A stretch of DNA of 64,000 nucleotides from Sanderia malayensis (taxonomy: Eukaryota; Cnidaria; Scyphozoa; Semaeostomeae; Pelagiidae), in assembly GCA_013076295.1 (NCBI GenBank), contig RQOL01000856.1:1-64000 (forward strand), in the 5' to 3' direction. How positions within the stretch are numbered: the stretch's first letter is position 1; each line of letters starts with the position of its first letter. Of this stretch, positions 22,101 through 35,267 are shown one piece after another. Under the pieces are notes generated by a model, which was given only the letters and a program-made list of their open reading frames with translations, did not search any database and was not told the origin of the DNA. The position numbers and the translations under genes were made by a program.

Positions 22101-25100
22101 CCGTGCCCTCATAATCTTACACTAACACACAACACCAACTATACATCTCTCAGGAGGTAAACCAGGGTAAAAATTGACTACACTTCCACCTCACCCTAAG
22201 TTACAATTGGAAAATACACAATGTGGATTGCTGGTTGATGCTTTGTTGAGCGAAGTATTATCATATTGAGCATGGACCAAACAGAGACCATGGAGCAATA
22301 GAAGTAACAGTAGCATAGAACAGTACAAGCTACCTGTGCTTGGGTATTCCAGAACAGTAGATGGAACATATCCCTGTTCGTCGTGATCATTTCTCACAAG
22401 CCACCATCTCCTTGAATCATCCACCACCTATAATTCCAGAAAACCAATAAATGAACTTCGTATTTTCCAGCAAAACGATGGCTATTGCAATGTGCAATGA
22501 GACATCCATACAAATAGAAGCCACAGTTCAAGCAGTTTGCATAGTGTAATGAATAGGTCAACCCTTGGAGTAGTTCATAGTAAACAAATGCAACCTCAGT
22601 TTAACAATCGCATGCTACTGAGGCTCCCCGTGTACAACTAGTTAAGCTATCATGCTAAATGATATACTGCCTTTGAATGAAAACGAGTTTTTGCGAATGC
22701 AAGTCTGATGCAAGCCATGCAGGTCGTGACATAGTAACTATCAAGTACTATCTTACCAAAACTCTCTCGCCAGCCCTGATGGTCAACTCTTTGGTATTAT
22801 GAGCCCAATAATCATAAGCAACTCTGGCATACTTCGCGCTGCCGTTGACAGCGGGTTTCTCGCCATTCACTGGCTCCTGTCTTCTGATTGGTAAGTCATT
22901 TTCGTATTCTGCATCTACCGAGATCTTCCTTTGTGCACTGCAAGAAAAACAAACCAAACAGATTAGAGTATGGAGCCGGCTGTCCCAGCATAGAGACAGA
23001 ACCTTTTAACTTGGAAGTGGAATTGGGGTAGTTTGCAGCAAAACATATTCCAATGCAGGCAAAAGCAAACAAAGGACATAAAAACACAATTAAGAGCAAT
23101 AACAAATAGCAGTGGATGGAAGATAACATCGGATAAGAAAGGTCGTTGGAAATGCTAAAAATACCACACAGCTCACACAAGTAGGCCTTTTTTCTTCAAT
23201 TCGGCTTCTTCTTCTGCATGCTTAATAAAGATATGCAAAAGAGGCTTCATTAGAACGAGGCTGTATAGTCGATGCAACGTACAGCATCTCCTCTGCATGT
23301 CCACCATATGCACGAATTCTTATCTGGTTTTTTAACTTTCATACGAGCGAACACGCGTTGGCATTCTGATTGCATTGAAAAAGCCCATTGCAACACATCG
23401 AAAAGGCCTTTTGCAACACATTGAACGGGCCTATGTAGTGCACACGCAAATTACTTGTTTGAAAGTTGTTTGCTGATCACAAAAGGTCTGTTATCTGCAT
23501 GAAAATCAGGTCTGTGCTAAGAAGAAGTTGTTTGCTGTACACAAAAATCAACTTTCCGTTTGTCTGTTTAGAAGTTACTTTCGGGTTGAAACTCGCCACC
23601 AACAATTTTTTTGTGAAAAACAGCTCTGCGTCACGTCGCATGTGAATTCTGTTGCTGGCCTTATACAAAAAATGTGTGGCAGCAAAAATGACAAGATGAG
23701 AAGAAACAAGAACAACATACTTTCCACTTCTCAACTGAGCTTCACGAGCAAGATATCTGAATTTTTCCACCGCCTTAACAACCATCCTTTTGTACTAGGT
23801 GTTCCAAATTCGCCTTCCTGCATTACAAACATGGGGGCAAAAACACGTTAGTATGCACGCTAAATGCATAACGTGCGTGCTGGGGAGTTTCATATGCGTG
23901 GACAGTGCAAGTTTGTGAAAATACGCTACCCGTATAATTAAATGTAATATTTCTCGTGCAGGTTCGGAAGTTGTTTCGTGCGTACAGTGCTTGCCATACC
24001 CCGCAGTGTTGCATTACATAGCTAAGTAGGTCAGCAATTAAAGAATTCGTGCATATTAGACGTGCAAATGAGATCTGCAAAAATAGTAAAATAGCAAACA
24101 CAATCATTAAATTAGTTGATCAACTTATCACATAAAGTGCAAGTGCAGTTGAATCCGCTATCTCGAATACCTCGCCATTTCAAACAAATGACTACTTCGT
24201 GTAATGCAACAAGACTTCCCAATCGGCTCTGGGGTCCCATTAAGCTTCGTTACGACGAAATGTTACTATATCTACTATGACCGCATATATCAAAATATGC
24301 ATATGGATTCACTGGACTCACATGGAGCAATCAAAAATGAATTGAAACCAGGTTCGAGATAGCGGATGGTAACATAAAAAACAGGGTTGATTAGGGAATA
24401 CAATGCATACCTTCATTCTTGCAACCATGGAAGCGGCCGATTGCGCAGCAGCCTTGCTCCGGTCATCAATAACCTCAGGTGGTGACCAACCATCTTTGAA
24501 GACTGGTACGTAGATAGCATGCGGTTTGTCACGGAAATTCGGAGCCGATCTGGGAAATAAATGGAAAGAACACGAGGTCTTTAAATTTTGTCGCATGAAA
24601 AAATGCAGCAAAGCAAATTTGTACTGCACTGTTGCACGATGCAATAATGCTTCGATTTCACTAACGAGATACTGTAGTGATGCCTTAATAGCGGTCTGGG
24701 TGTTCATTATGCTCTCCAATTATTCAACAAGGTATCTATATAGCGCTTGAATAGAAAGAAGTTGTTAAATCTATAATTAAAATCAGAGCGTTTATTAGAG
24801 TAGTGTGTGAAATTAGAAGGGGGCGTTTATTTTAATCACTGCGATAAAATCGAACTCACTGAGGTAAATTCCAATTAGGACCAAGAGATTTCAAGAAATC
24901 TCCTTCCGTTGTGTACAGACAGCTGGACATCATTTCAAGTGTAGAAATCGATAGCCACGGAACCATTATAGATTGCGCGAACTCGAGGCTAAGAAAGACA
25001 AAGCAATCATCAATTGAATTGAGATAGCAAAGAATGAGCCCATACGCTGCATTGAACGAAGTGCTATGAAATTCTCCAGAAGGCATAAGGAAAGAAAGTT

Positions 25101-28100
25101 GCTCACCCGATTAGTTTAACAATGATGCCAAGTGGAGCAAACAGATAGTGAACAAGCTCTGGCGCGTTTGGGTTCTTGATGTGCGGTTTTAGCTTCGCCT
25201 AGAAAATAAACAACCATGGTATACACCGGACCAACCAAGACTACCTCCGCGTAGCAGATATCTACGAAATCAGTATTAATATGTGGATGGCCATTAGATC
25301 AATACAGATATCAACAAGGCTAGCATCATTAATAGTCTGCATTATAGAAGTTGATTGAACTTCCTATCAAGCTACATGGATACAAAACAACTATTCTGTA
25401 TTTGCGATGGATATTGCGTTATTTAGACGTAGTTATTGCGTCCCTTGCCCTGGTAAGAAGTGCAGACAAGGAAGCGATGTAATTATAAAACGTACCAGTA
25501 AATTAAATGCATATTTGAATTTCTGGAAGATATCTGTGTAAGCCGCTTCATTTGGTCCTTTTGCGCTCTGTCTCAAGTTCTCTATTAAATATGTTTAATA
25601 AAATTAGTTTATTCAAGCCTTTGCAATAGAATTTATATGTAAAATCCCTCTGCCTAAACAACTTCCCAAGGTGAAACGTATAAAGTAAATTTCACCGTGG
25701 ATATAATGAGTTCAAAGATTACAAACATTATTTCCTGCACAACAGCAATGCCAAATCGGCAATGAATGCCCCGCAGCACTCGGAGAAAAGCTGAAATTTA
25801 TCTCGACTTCTCCGGAATGAGTATATTACGCATGCGTATTTTAATTTCGAAATCTAAACACTGACAGGCGCATGCGTAGCAACCCAAGCTCGGGAGAATC
25901 CGAAACAAGTTCATATACATCCCCAACCCAAATAAATACGAAATATGAGATTGAAGATGACGTCTTACCATACTTTGCTTTTGTACTCTTTCTTCCCTTT
26001 CTGCTCAGTTTCTTTCTGGCCTCGTTCGTAAATTTCAACCGGTCGACGAATTCTTCAATCTCGTCAATGCAACGATTCAGGATTTTCTTGAAAAATATTA
26101 ATTAAAAGTGCATGAGTGAATTCAGTCGGTGGTTATAATTGGTTACAATTATTTTCAACAGTCTTCGGCCCAAAACACAGTCTTTCAACAATCAGAGCGC
26201 CTTCCCCTTATTTAACCACATTTTTGACTCCTGAAATTCCTCATAAAACTGCGCGAAGTGAAGTAAAATACCGTATTCCTCGATTAAACGCCCCTTCAAC
26301 TGCAGTGACACAGTTGGTCTCTATATTGCTCAGAACTGTTAACAGATGCCCTTTGAATAAAGGCCCCACAAAATACTGAAATTAACAAAAGCCCAGGGCG
26401 TGTAATCGACAAAATACGGCATAGACACAAAGCAGAAACAAGTAAAAAAAGACGTGTAAAACATGGAACACAGAAAGGATACCCATTGTACCATATTGTT
26501 CCAGGACATTTGCCCCAGTATTCCAGCGATCTTGGCAGTAAACAGCAATAAAGAGTAACCAGAACAAAATCATACCACATCTCTTGCAACCCTGGCATCT
26601 CGTATATCATTAGGGTAGTCAGCGCTTGTGGAACTTCCAGTACGAGATGGTTTCATTGGTAGGCGTTCTTCAGAATTTTTCTGAAAAGATTCAATTCTCT
26701 GATGCACAACATGTGATTCCTTTAAACTTGGAGATTTCTAAAAACAAAACATGACAAAATCAACAGAAAAGTAAAAGTTTTATATACTTCAAAAAGCTCT
26801 CACATATGTACCAAGAGTTATCTATTTAGCTAACGACAATTAATTATAAAACAAAATTCACTGTGGGAGGAACCAAATATCTACGCTCTACAGCTGTTCC
26901 ATAAGATAAACATTTGGATTAAACAAAGTTGGATTGAACAAAGTTGGATGATAAAAAGTATGCTACAACAACTTTAAGTTTTCTTGCTTCGAAATTCCAC
27001 GGGAACAAATTAGCTTTAACTCAAATTGAAAAGACGCGTGCTTTCAAAAAAGGTTCAGCATTAAACTTACGCTTAGCTCCGTTGACTTAACCACTTTCTT
27101 TTCTTCAACATCATTTGAAAATGCAGAATTTACATTGGCACCTTTCATTGTCTGGGCCTGGAATCAAGTATGAAAATGAAATTAGTTATATACTCAAATA
27201 TTGCAATATACATCCAAGCTAAGAAATATCTATGTTGCACCTTGGGTGTTCCCAGCAACTTGCAGTCCAAACAATCCGGAGGAGAAATGCAAACACATCA
27301 ACAGAAAACATTTTTTCTGCGCGTAGTAAAAACTACAAGTTGCTGATCAGTTTATTTTATGAATGCATTAGCGATTTAAAACGGTAAATAGGTCAAGAAG
27401 ACGTGCCGGGAGTCGTGGTTGGACAAAGAAAATTAAGAAATTTAACTAGCCTTCATTATTCTTCTCCTGTTCACATCTGCATTTATGACGGCAGGCTGAA
27501 AAAAGAAAATATAACCAATTTGAAGAAAGAAGAAACTATTAACAGACAACGAAGAGAGAGAGACTTTTGCTATAAAAAATCACAATCACGTAATCACGTA
27601 ATCACGTAATCACAGTTACAATCACGTAATCACGTAATCACGTAATAACAGTTACAATCGCGTAATCACGTAATCAAAATCATAATATCAAACTCTCAAT
27701 ATTGTAAGCAGATAAAATGATGTTTTACCTCCTTGCCGACGCCTCTGAATATATGAATGGCACCAACTTTATCAGAAGAAAACTTTGTAGAGAAAACGAA
27801 GTAATATTTCAAAAGAGATCTGTTGACCACGTGGGCAAAGAAATTGATGTTCTCCAACAAATATTCTTCAATGATTTCCTGCAAAAATAACAACAACAAC
27901 AATAACAACAAAGATAGCAAAGTATGCCATCGCTAGGCAACAATGCCAGGAAGCCAATATAGACGAGCTTTCTCAATTGGTCAAAATGTTCGTATATAAG
28001 CCGCGGAAATTTTACCCAACCCTTCATTTTCTATTATTTGCTGAAATAAATCACTGGCGGAAATAATATCTAGAAAACGAGGGAGAAACAGATGGCAACA

Positions 28101-31100
28101 AAACGCGGACCAGATGCTAAAACATTTAATACCAGGGTTTGTCCATTGTACATTTCTATGACGTCATCTGTGACCTCCATGCTCATTCTCTGTGGCCACA
28201 ATCCACCCTCTGCCTCTAATACCTGCAAGAAAACATAATGTAACAGGCCCCACAATTCCAAATATCTAATTGCATATCCAAAGTTCAAACAACAGTGAAA
28301 ACCTCCATCATTAAGCTATTTAATAGAAAGGACACTGCAAAGCAACTGACAAATATTGCCGCAACGGGATTCCTCCAAAATGGTAATATATCCTTCCAAA
28401 TATACAACTCTACAGTAAAAATCCGTATATAAGAACCTTGACTTTCACATGGAGCTTATTTCAGTTCATAGCAATAACACGTATTTAAAGGAATTTATCT
28501 TGGATTCAGAGTTTGATTATGGATAGGGAGGGTCGAATTTTGAAGATCAACGTTATCAATTGCGTTATCGATACGATTCGTATACTTAATTATAAAGTTT
28601 ACAAATTCCTTTATGGTCTCGTCGAGAATTATTAGTAACAAGACACATACCTCAAGTTTAAGCATAGCCTCGCTTGGAGTTATTTCTTTATCCAATTCAT
28701 GTTGAAAAGATGCCAGATGCTATAGAAAAGAAATACACCCAAAATAATCCTGCCTTATTACTTCCAAAAATCCCAAAAAAGAGGATGACTGCCTGTATTA
28801 ATTTCGACTAAAATAATAACAGCACAGAACAATAAAACAAAACAATAATAACAACAATGATAACAATAATGGAAATGTTATTTACCTCCACGTTGTATCT
28901 TGAAACTTCTGAGGTATGCAATGGCGCGTTGTGTGATGTCGTAGAAGCCACGAGTTTGTCTGAAAGAGTAAAAGTGACCGCACATGACCGAAAAGCACCT
29001 AATTTCCAAGCTATTCAGGGGTCTTAACCGGTAAGTGTTCATCATCCACGAGTCACATGCGAAAACACTGCACAGGATATCTCGTTGAAACGATCACGCC
29101 GAAAAGCTTTGACAAGTCAAAATCACGAACTGCAGTCTCACTGCCTTGATTAGCTTACCATGCTCACAATAAATTATCCAGGCAAACACAGTAAAATCGG
29201 TATATGAAGCAATAAAAACGGGGAAAATGTCTTACCTCCGTGTGCCATACCATCGATTTCGTAAGTTGCTCTCAAATTCTAAAACAAAAATAAAAACAAT
29301 GAAAAAGAAGCATGTTTTTTACTTTACAACAAACTAAGCTCAAGGTTACTACCCAATAAAACCGTTTAATTAGTTGCTTAATTTTAATGCTAAAGTTTCT
29401 TGTTTTGGCTATTCTATTCTCCAGCAGTTTGTTAAGTTTAAGGATGATTAGTACTATTATTTATTGGATTCTTTTCTCATATCAGGGGTCTATTTCTGAT
29501 AGGCTTTTTACAAGAACAACCAAGTTGCCTTCAAACGTTCTTACATTGTGAGATCTCAAGCCAAAAATGTAAATGTTCTTCACTTTTTACGTGATTATTT
29601 TCGTTAAAATGAGCGAAAAATTTTTGCATCTTAATCTGGAGAAAAAAATTTGAATTTTGAATGGAGAAAAGAGACAAAAAATAAAAAAAAAATATTTTTA
29701 AATTCTTTGATTTCTTCATAAGGCCATAAAATGTTCTTATTCTTCATTGATAAAGCCTTCAAATGCTGACAGCAGGTTATCAACATTTTCCATTTGAAAC
29801 CCTAACGTTCTTATATGGTTTGATCCCATAAAAATGCGGTTACTGTACGGTGGTATCTTGATATAACAAATTAACCTTCTCTCTTAAAAAGTGAACTTCT
29901 TCGAAAGGCGAAATAAATATCTGGACATACGTTAAATGACTTAAGGGTACAATGTACCGTCGGTATAACAAGCTATGCCGGGTCTACCGTAAGTCTACTG
30001 ACGAATAACTGGCGTTATAATCATGGTTCGTTATACTAGAATTCCACTGTATATATGTAGATGAAATTTGTCATGAAGATATAAATCTTCATTGGAACAA
30101 GTAAACATGTGTTTAAAAGTTGTCGGTGGAAGAGAAATATGTAATAACGAACAACCAAAAACAATGAAAAAAAATATTTCTTGCACCATTTATACGTGAA
30201 GTCTTTGCAACTTAACAAAACGTGAAATTTTTAATCGAAACAGAAGACAAGTCAGAACATTCTTTTCCTGTTTCCCATCCAGTTATCAGGGCATTGGGAT
30301 ATTCTTACATGATGGAAAACCAACCCCAATTTTGTTAAAGATCACTGTTCCTCTCAGATCGAAGGCAACAACAATGGAAAGCCCACCCCACTTTTGCTTA
30401 AGATCACTGTTCCTCTCAGAACGGAGGCAATAACAATGGAAAACCAACCTCAATTTTGTCAAAGATCACTGTTCCTCTCAGATCGAAGGCAATAACAATG
30501 GAAAGCCCACCCCACTTTTGCTTAAGATCGCTATTCCTCTGAGAACGGAGGAAATAAAAATGAAAATCCCACCCCAATTTTGTTGAAGATCGCTGTTCCA
30601 CTCCATCGAAGGCCAACTATAGGGAGAGCCTTCCTAGTAGCTTAAAATACCATTGGTTTCTCTGGCTTTCCTACGGTGGCCCACAAGTGCAAACCAAAAC
30701 TTTCTTTTTAAAACCAAATCTTTCTTTTCGAAACGAAATCTTTCTTTTTTGAAACCAAATCTTTCTTTTTGAAACCAAATCTTTCTTTTTGAAACCAAAT
30801 CTTTCTTTTCGAAACGAAATCTTTCTTTTTCAAACCAAATCTTTTTTTTACAATCGAAATCTGCAAGAAATGGCAACTTCTTGCTGCAATCGAAAATACC
30901 ACCAGGTACGGCCTGATTGTGAGAACGGAGGGAATGATGTATTGCGAATGTTGTGATGCAGTTGTAAAGCTTCACTTTAAATTTTGCGAAAAATGTCGAG
31001 CAGAGCTCGATCAAGAAGAGCTAACGATTACTTACTATTTTGACCAAGGGATAGAGTATGAGAAAGTAATTTTATTCCTTTCAATCCCTTGGTCAAAATA

Positions 31101-34100
31101 GTAAGTAATCGTTAGCTCTTCTTCTCGATCGAGCTCTGCTCGACATTTTTCGCAAAATTTAAAGTGAAGCTTCACAACTGCAGCCACATCCTTAAAGGGC
31201 ATTCCGAGAAAAGAGGCCTCAACCCTCGTTCTGAGTAACAAATCACAACATGTTACTGCTAGGGAAATCAAGACGTTATGGGAATACGTTTGTGTAATTA
31301 AGTTAAGGTGACTTCCAGTTACATATTAACAGTCATTTCATTACATTACAAAATCAAAATCAAGAGACATTTCCTTGTAACGTTCAAAATGGCGATTGTA
31401 ATGGTGTTATTAAAGAATATTTACATATATACTAACCCCTGAAGGTCCTGTTGAAATATCATGCGTCGGCCTAGAAACAGAACAAATCAAATTAAATTAA
31501 AATCAAGTGAAGTATAGATTCCAATCGTTCAGGTTTTCCAGCTCATACTTTTACAAGAACAACATATTTTTCGCAGAACATCGATTATCTTTATAAAACT
31601 TGATTTTCGGCATCAAATTATTCTCAAACCATTCTTAAGCCAGACAAATATCTTCTGCTGCCATTGAAGAATGCCTTTTTATTGATAATTATCTTCCCGA
31701 ATATCCGTCAGTATAACTTTAGGAAAACATAATAACAAAAGCTTGGTGCCTTGTCGTGAACTCAAACAACAACGTGAAAGTCACGTTGAGTAATTTAGTT
31801 AAAAAACTCGGTTGATAAAAAGTGACAATGTCAATGAAATTTGAGCCTTGCCATTATTCTTGACAAATTCTCAAACTTTGACAACATTCAACCTCTTTAA
31901 TGTGAATGTTCTCATAAAAACAACCATCGTAAGGAGTGCAAGCATACACAACCTTTTTGGAAGAGCGTATCTGACCACCAATTTGAACTGTATCTTGACT
32001 TGAATTCTTACGAAGTTCGCTCAAGATTTAAGCATGTAATAATATAACTGTTTTTACGGTGTGTATTGACCAGATAATGACCCAGGTTGGTCTGTGTATC
32101 TAAATAGTCACAGCAATGGAATTTTTGGAGTGGTGGAAAGCAAATTATTGATCAGACATTAAATAATGAAAGAAGCATTTTAAGAATTTAACCTATTGAC
32201 CAGATTATACTAATATGTGGCATAAGCCTCAACCACCAATTCCGCATTCTTTTATTATCTGCACATATTAAAACGAAAAAATATGAATATAAGGGACTGG
32301 TTTACAACAAAAAACTAGAAATAAAAAAATAAAAATTTTGGAAACATTGGTAACTGGGCTAAATCATAATTGACAAAATGTAAAACGTCCATTCTTAAAA
32401 ATAGTCAATTAACTTTAACCTGTGCGGGATGGTCTCAGCGAATATTAAATATTTTTTGTTCAGAAATTAAATAGCTGAGACCCGAACTTTTCATATCGAA
32501 GTTTTATATCAAAAAACCACGAAAGGGAAATTTAAGCAATTACTTAACAACTTTTAGCACTCAAACATGGCTGTCATTCAAGCTATTTTCAGTAACTGAG
32601 CTTTAGCCAAACTTGCATATAAAAATGTATGTACCTTATTGTTTATTTCAAAATATTTCAAATTCTTTGGATATTAACATGGCGATAAAAAGAAGGATGA
32701 ATTAGTTAGTTCTTATAGGAAATAATCGACCAATTTGGATCGAAGTAAGATCAAAACATGGACATTTGCATTTCAAAAACAACAGTTATATTTTATGAAA
32801 TTAAAGTCATTAAATTAAACCTCACCTCTACCAGATTTAGCTGAAATGAAATATATTTTCGATTCCAAAGCGTGCTTTGTTCAAAACGGTTATGTAGTTG
32901 TGTTGTGATGTGAAGTAAAATTAGAGACAAAAACAAGACTATAATGGAAATCAGTTTTGAAATCGGATCATGTAACGGTGCAAGAATTTCAAAAGAATTC
33001 CACACTTACCCAATTCGTTGAATTATCGTATTACACGTTTGTTTATAAAAAAAACTGGTTTATAAGAAAGTTGTACTCGGTCTCGGTTCGTCAAAGCGTT
33101 AATTCAAAACTGGATCTTGTAAACCTAACAAAGTTTACAAATTTGTTTTTACCCGCAAAAGACAAACAAGATTGTAGTTTTTGATCTCTTGGGATTTAAT
33201 ACCTATCATCCGAGATTCATCTCTTTTTTGGCTCATTTTCTCGCGAAATTTACTTGAAATTTAAAATACAGTTTTGAGTTCTTAATGGAAACTTCCTGAA
33301 ATCATATCAAATAGCGAACGAAACAAACGGAAAACTATTGTGGTGAAAGGGTTATTGTTAAATTTCTACGTACCGTAAATCCTCGAATAAACCCCCACGT
33401 TCGAATAAGCCCCCCCCTTCGATTAAGCCCCCACCTAAAAAATCATTTTTGCAAATAAGTCCCCCCCCTGAGGGAAGCATAACTGCAGAATAATATCTTA
33501 TTTCGAGAAAGCCCCCACAGGACAATAGCTATACAGTATCACTTCCTTTGACTCGAGACAAAAAAGCAAAAAGAAACGCGATTTTCGTGATGATAAACAA
33601 ATTATAATTTTTGTTAGATCTTCCACACAGCACTTTGTGAAAAAAGTTTAGCTGATTGAGAAAATTATTTCGTCTTTTTTCTGTCAACCTTCGAGGAAAA
33701 AGCAAAACTTTGAAATAAGCCCCCCCTCGAATAAGCCCTCCCTCGAATAAGCCCCCACCCAAAAATTAATTTTTGCAAATAAGCCCCGGGGGCTTATTCG
33801 AGGATTTACGGTATACACGTTTTTTATTTGATAACAAACCTAGCTCAAACCATGCTAAGTAAAAGTTTCTTAAATTTTCTATTGTTAAGGAAAACAATAG
33901 AGCAAAAGAATCTACAGTCGACTCTGTCTAATTCGAACTCTATGGGGAATCCAAATTTGTTCGAATTACAGAAAGTTCGAATTATACGAGTTTTCATGTA
34001 AAGTGCCATATTTTACCCCTAGTTACCCCCATATCTCCGTTTTATGGCCATAAACTATATTTTTATGACCATTGTTATGGACTAAAGGCATTTTAAAGAA

Positions 34101-35267
34101 GCAAAACAGTTTGTTAATTATTATAATAGAAAACAAAACTATATGGATTACGTCACAACATGGAAAACTGTTTTGCAAAGCGTTCATTACTGCCTTTGTC
34201 TAAGTGCCCCAAACTTTGTCATCTTTGAGCACACCCACGGCATATTTATCCGTTGGGTTCTCTGGCTGTCTTTTAGCTTCTAGAGCTTTATTAATTATAC
34301 AGGTCTTCATACACTTTGGTACACGTGATAACCTTTTTCATGAGATAGAACGCTCCAATTTTTGTAACAATAACCGGCAGTTCAGCATCGAAAGGAATTG
34401 AAATTTCGTTTATATTGGCCTTAATACCTCCTCTACATCTTCAATGAGCTTGACAGGTTCGGGTACTTTAATTAGTGCCATTGATAAAGCTCAACTGATC
34501 GAATCTAACTTCTAGAAAGTGCCACGCTTATAGAGGTTTTTTTATAAGGGTTTGTTGGGAATTTTTCAAGGGACCACAGAATTTGGTTCGAATTAGTAGT
34601 GGTTTCTTATAAAAAAAACGTGTAATGAAAACAGAAAAATGGAATACACTCAGATACAGAGGAAATTAAAAATTAAATAATCATGAATAATAAATCTTTG
34701 ATAAATAACTAAAAATTAAATTTATCCGGTGTGTGCATGGCATGGCTTCAGTGATCATAAAGAACTTCATTTCGTTAGCTTTTATATGAAAAAGATTGTA
34801 ATTTTTTATATCGATCTGTACTGTACCGGCTATTTTTACATCGATCTGGATTCATATCCATCCAAAAATCAACAAGAAATCAACCAGTAGTTGATTTCTG
34901 GATGGCTTACTAGCTACCAAAAATCAACCAAGTACTCGGGTACGTAAATAATGGGGGCATTGGGGGCGTGGCCCCCAGCAATTGAAAATTCCTATTAGAC
35001 TTGAAATTCCTAACATTACACTTGGAATTTTCGTGCCCAGAGTGACAGGCTGGCTGTTTCGTCTTTAATCTGGTTTCTACGGTACCTACATATAACGAAT
35101 ATTTTAGAGCTGTTGCCAAGCATGAATTTGGTTCGTCCAGTAGTAGTCCAATAGAAAAATTCCTGACGTATAGTTGGAATTTTCATGAAAATAATTGCTT
35201 ACCTTCGACTCGTCTGTTTCATACTCTCCTCCATTGCCTGATTTCTAATTGCGTACGGATATGACAT
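19117..35267 (-). CDS. EPS8-like actin-regulatory adaptor
   Basis: Twenty-six exons, 5' to 3': 35203-35267, 31437-31470, 29236-29278, 28886-28959, 28651-28719, 28133-28222, 27729-27878, 27071-27157, 26576-26737, 25969-26086, 25496-25581, 25107-25198, 24860-24988, 24411-24549, 23177-23220, 22757-22937, 22334-22427, 21831-21931, 21200-21539, 20898-20987, 20658-20739, 20231-20366, 19917-19943, 19718-19762, 19559-19609, 19117-19314; about 908 residues, all phases consistent (exon 24 has a weak donor). The N-terminal PTB domain (about 66-200) includes YNVEHLASFQ. The middle contains DIFQKFKYAFNLLAKLK. The SH3 domain (494-549) runs from KYARVAYDYW to GYVPSTVLEY. A proline-rich stretch (PPPPP) follows, then a SAM-like segment (730-802: STADDVSRWLKKLAF) and a charged C-terminus. 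EPS8 proteins cap and bundle actin and link receptor signalling to Rac through Abi1/Sos1. Length is slightly above the vertebrate form (about 820). Identity is firm; which EPS8 paralogue is not. Confidence 0.92.
27584..27683. repeat. Short tandem repeat, ATCACGTA units
   Basis: About ten copies of an 8-9 bp unit (AATCACGT), interrupted by AACAGTTACA spacers, lie in an EPS8-like intron. The repeat is close to the 27729-27878 exon but does not touch its splice site. Confidence 0.85.
30279..30612. repeat. 62-bp minisatellite
   Basis: Units start with GATCACTGTTCCTCTCAGA at 30341, 30403, 30465, 30527 and (partial) 30589, a period of exactly 62 bp. A degenerate partial unit precedes them. Alternate units are more alike (30341 with 30465), which suggests a 124-bp higher-order repeat. 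The array is intronic in the EPS8-like gene. Confidence 0.85.
30690..30866. repeat. About 20-bp polypyrimidine minisatellite
   Basis: About eight tandem copies of a unit close to TTTCTTTTTGAAACCAAATC, some with CGAAACGAAAT variants. It is open on the minus strand, giving a Lys/Phe/Glu-rich repetitive peptide, but nothing suggests that this is translated. Intronic in the EPS8-like gene. Confidence 0.8.
30968..31171. repeat. Long palindrome of a transposase-like fragment
   Basis: Bases 30968-31052 and 31084-31171 are near-perfect reverse complements (about 85 bp, one 3-base indel) around a 31-base loop. Weaker similarity continues outward. Read outward-in on each strand, both arms encode the same peptide: a Cys-rich piece (FKFCEKCRAEL) followed by TITYYFDQGIE. 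This resembles the zinc ribbon and helix-turn-helix start of DDE transposon proteins, but the family is uncertain. The DNA would form a stable cruciform or a long RNA hairpin in the intron. Confidence 0.75.
33373..33811. mobile_element. CCGTAAATCC-family MITE with C/G-run interior
   Basis: This 439-bp element has inverted ends CCGTAAATCCTCGAATAA and its complement, flanked by TA (33371-33372 and 33812-33813). Multiple AATAAGCCCCCC units line both sub-terminal regions in opposite orientation, so the element is a near-complete fold-back. It has no coding capacity. Related copies are at 44793-44919, 59794-60178 and 63479-63749, with fragments near 26269 and 55325. Confidence 0.8.
33816..34622. 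mobile_element. CACGTTTTTT-family MITE broken by a pogo-like insertion
   Basis: The left piece (33816 to about 33912) matches the inverted end of the full-length 400-bp MITE at 35844-36243, including AGTAAAAGTTTCTTAA. The right piece is the terminal TTTCTTATAAAAAAAACGTG ending at 34622. Between them lies pogo-like copy 2. It adjoins the element at 33373-33811, with only TA between them. Confidence 0.65.
33915..34594 (-). mobile_element. Pogo/Tigger-like element, copy 2, truncated
   Basis: It starts CAGTCGACTCTGTCTAATTCGAACTC after TA and runs through the same interior as copy 1 (131-1105), in the opposite orientation. It stops at about 34594 within the sub-terminal AATTCGAAC block, so the far 26-bp TIR is missing. 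The HIRAN-like coding fragments are present here too in broken frames. Confidence 0.7.

Noticed and set aside
23477..23851. Extra EPS8-like exon or separate gene
   Set aside because: A good acceptor exists near 23815, but no frame from it stays open in the phase required. The small exon 23177-23220 satisfies the phase instead.
27584..27683. CRISPR-like array
   Set aside because: The units are only 8-9 bp and directly abutting with no unique spacers, in a clearly eukaryotic intron; it is a short tandem repeat.
27980..28060. Additional PTB exon in the EPS8-like gene
   Set aside because: The candidate frame runs into stops, and exons 28133-28222 and 27729-27878 join directly in phase with continuous PTB-like sequence.
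30634..31014. 126-codon minus-strand protein with Phe/Lys/Glu repeats
   Set aside because: It is the translation of the polypyrimidine minisatellite and part of the palindrome; repeat periodicity explains the open frame.
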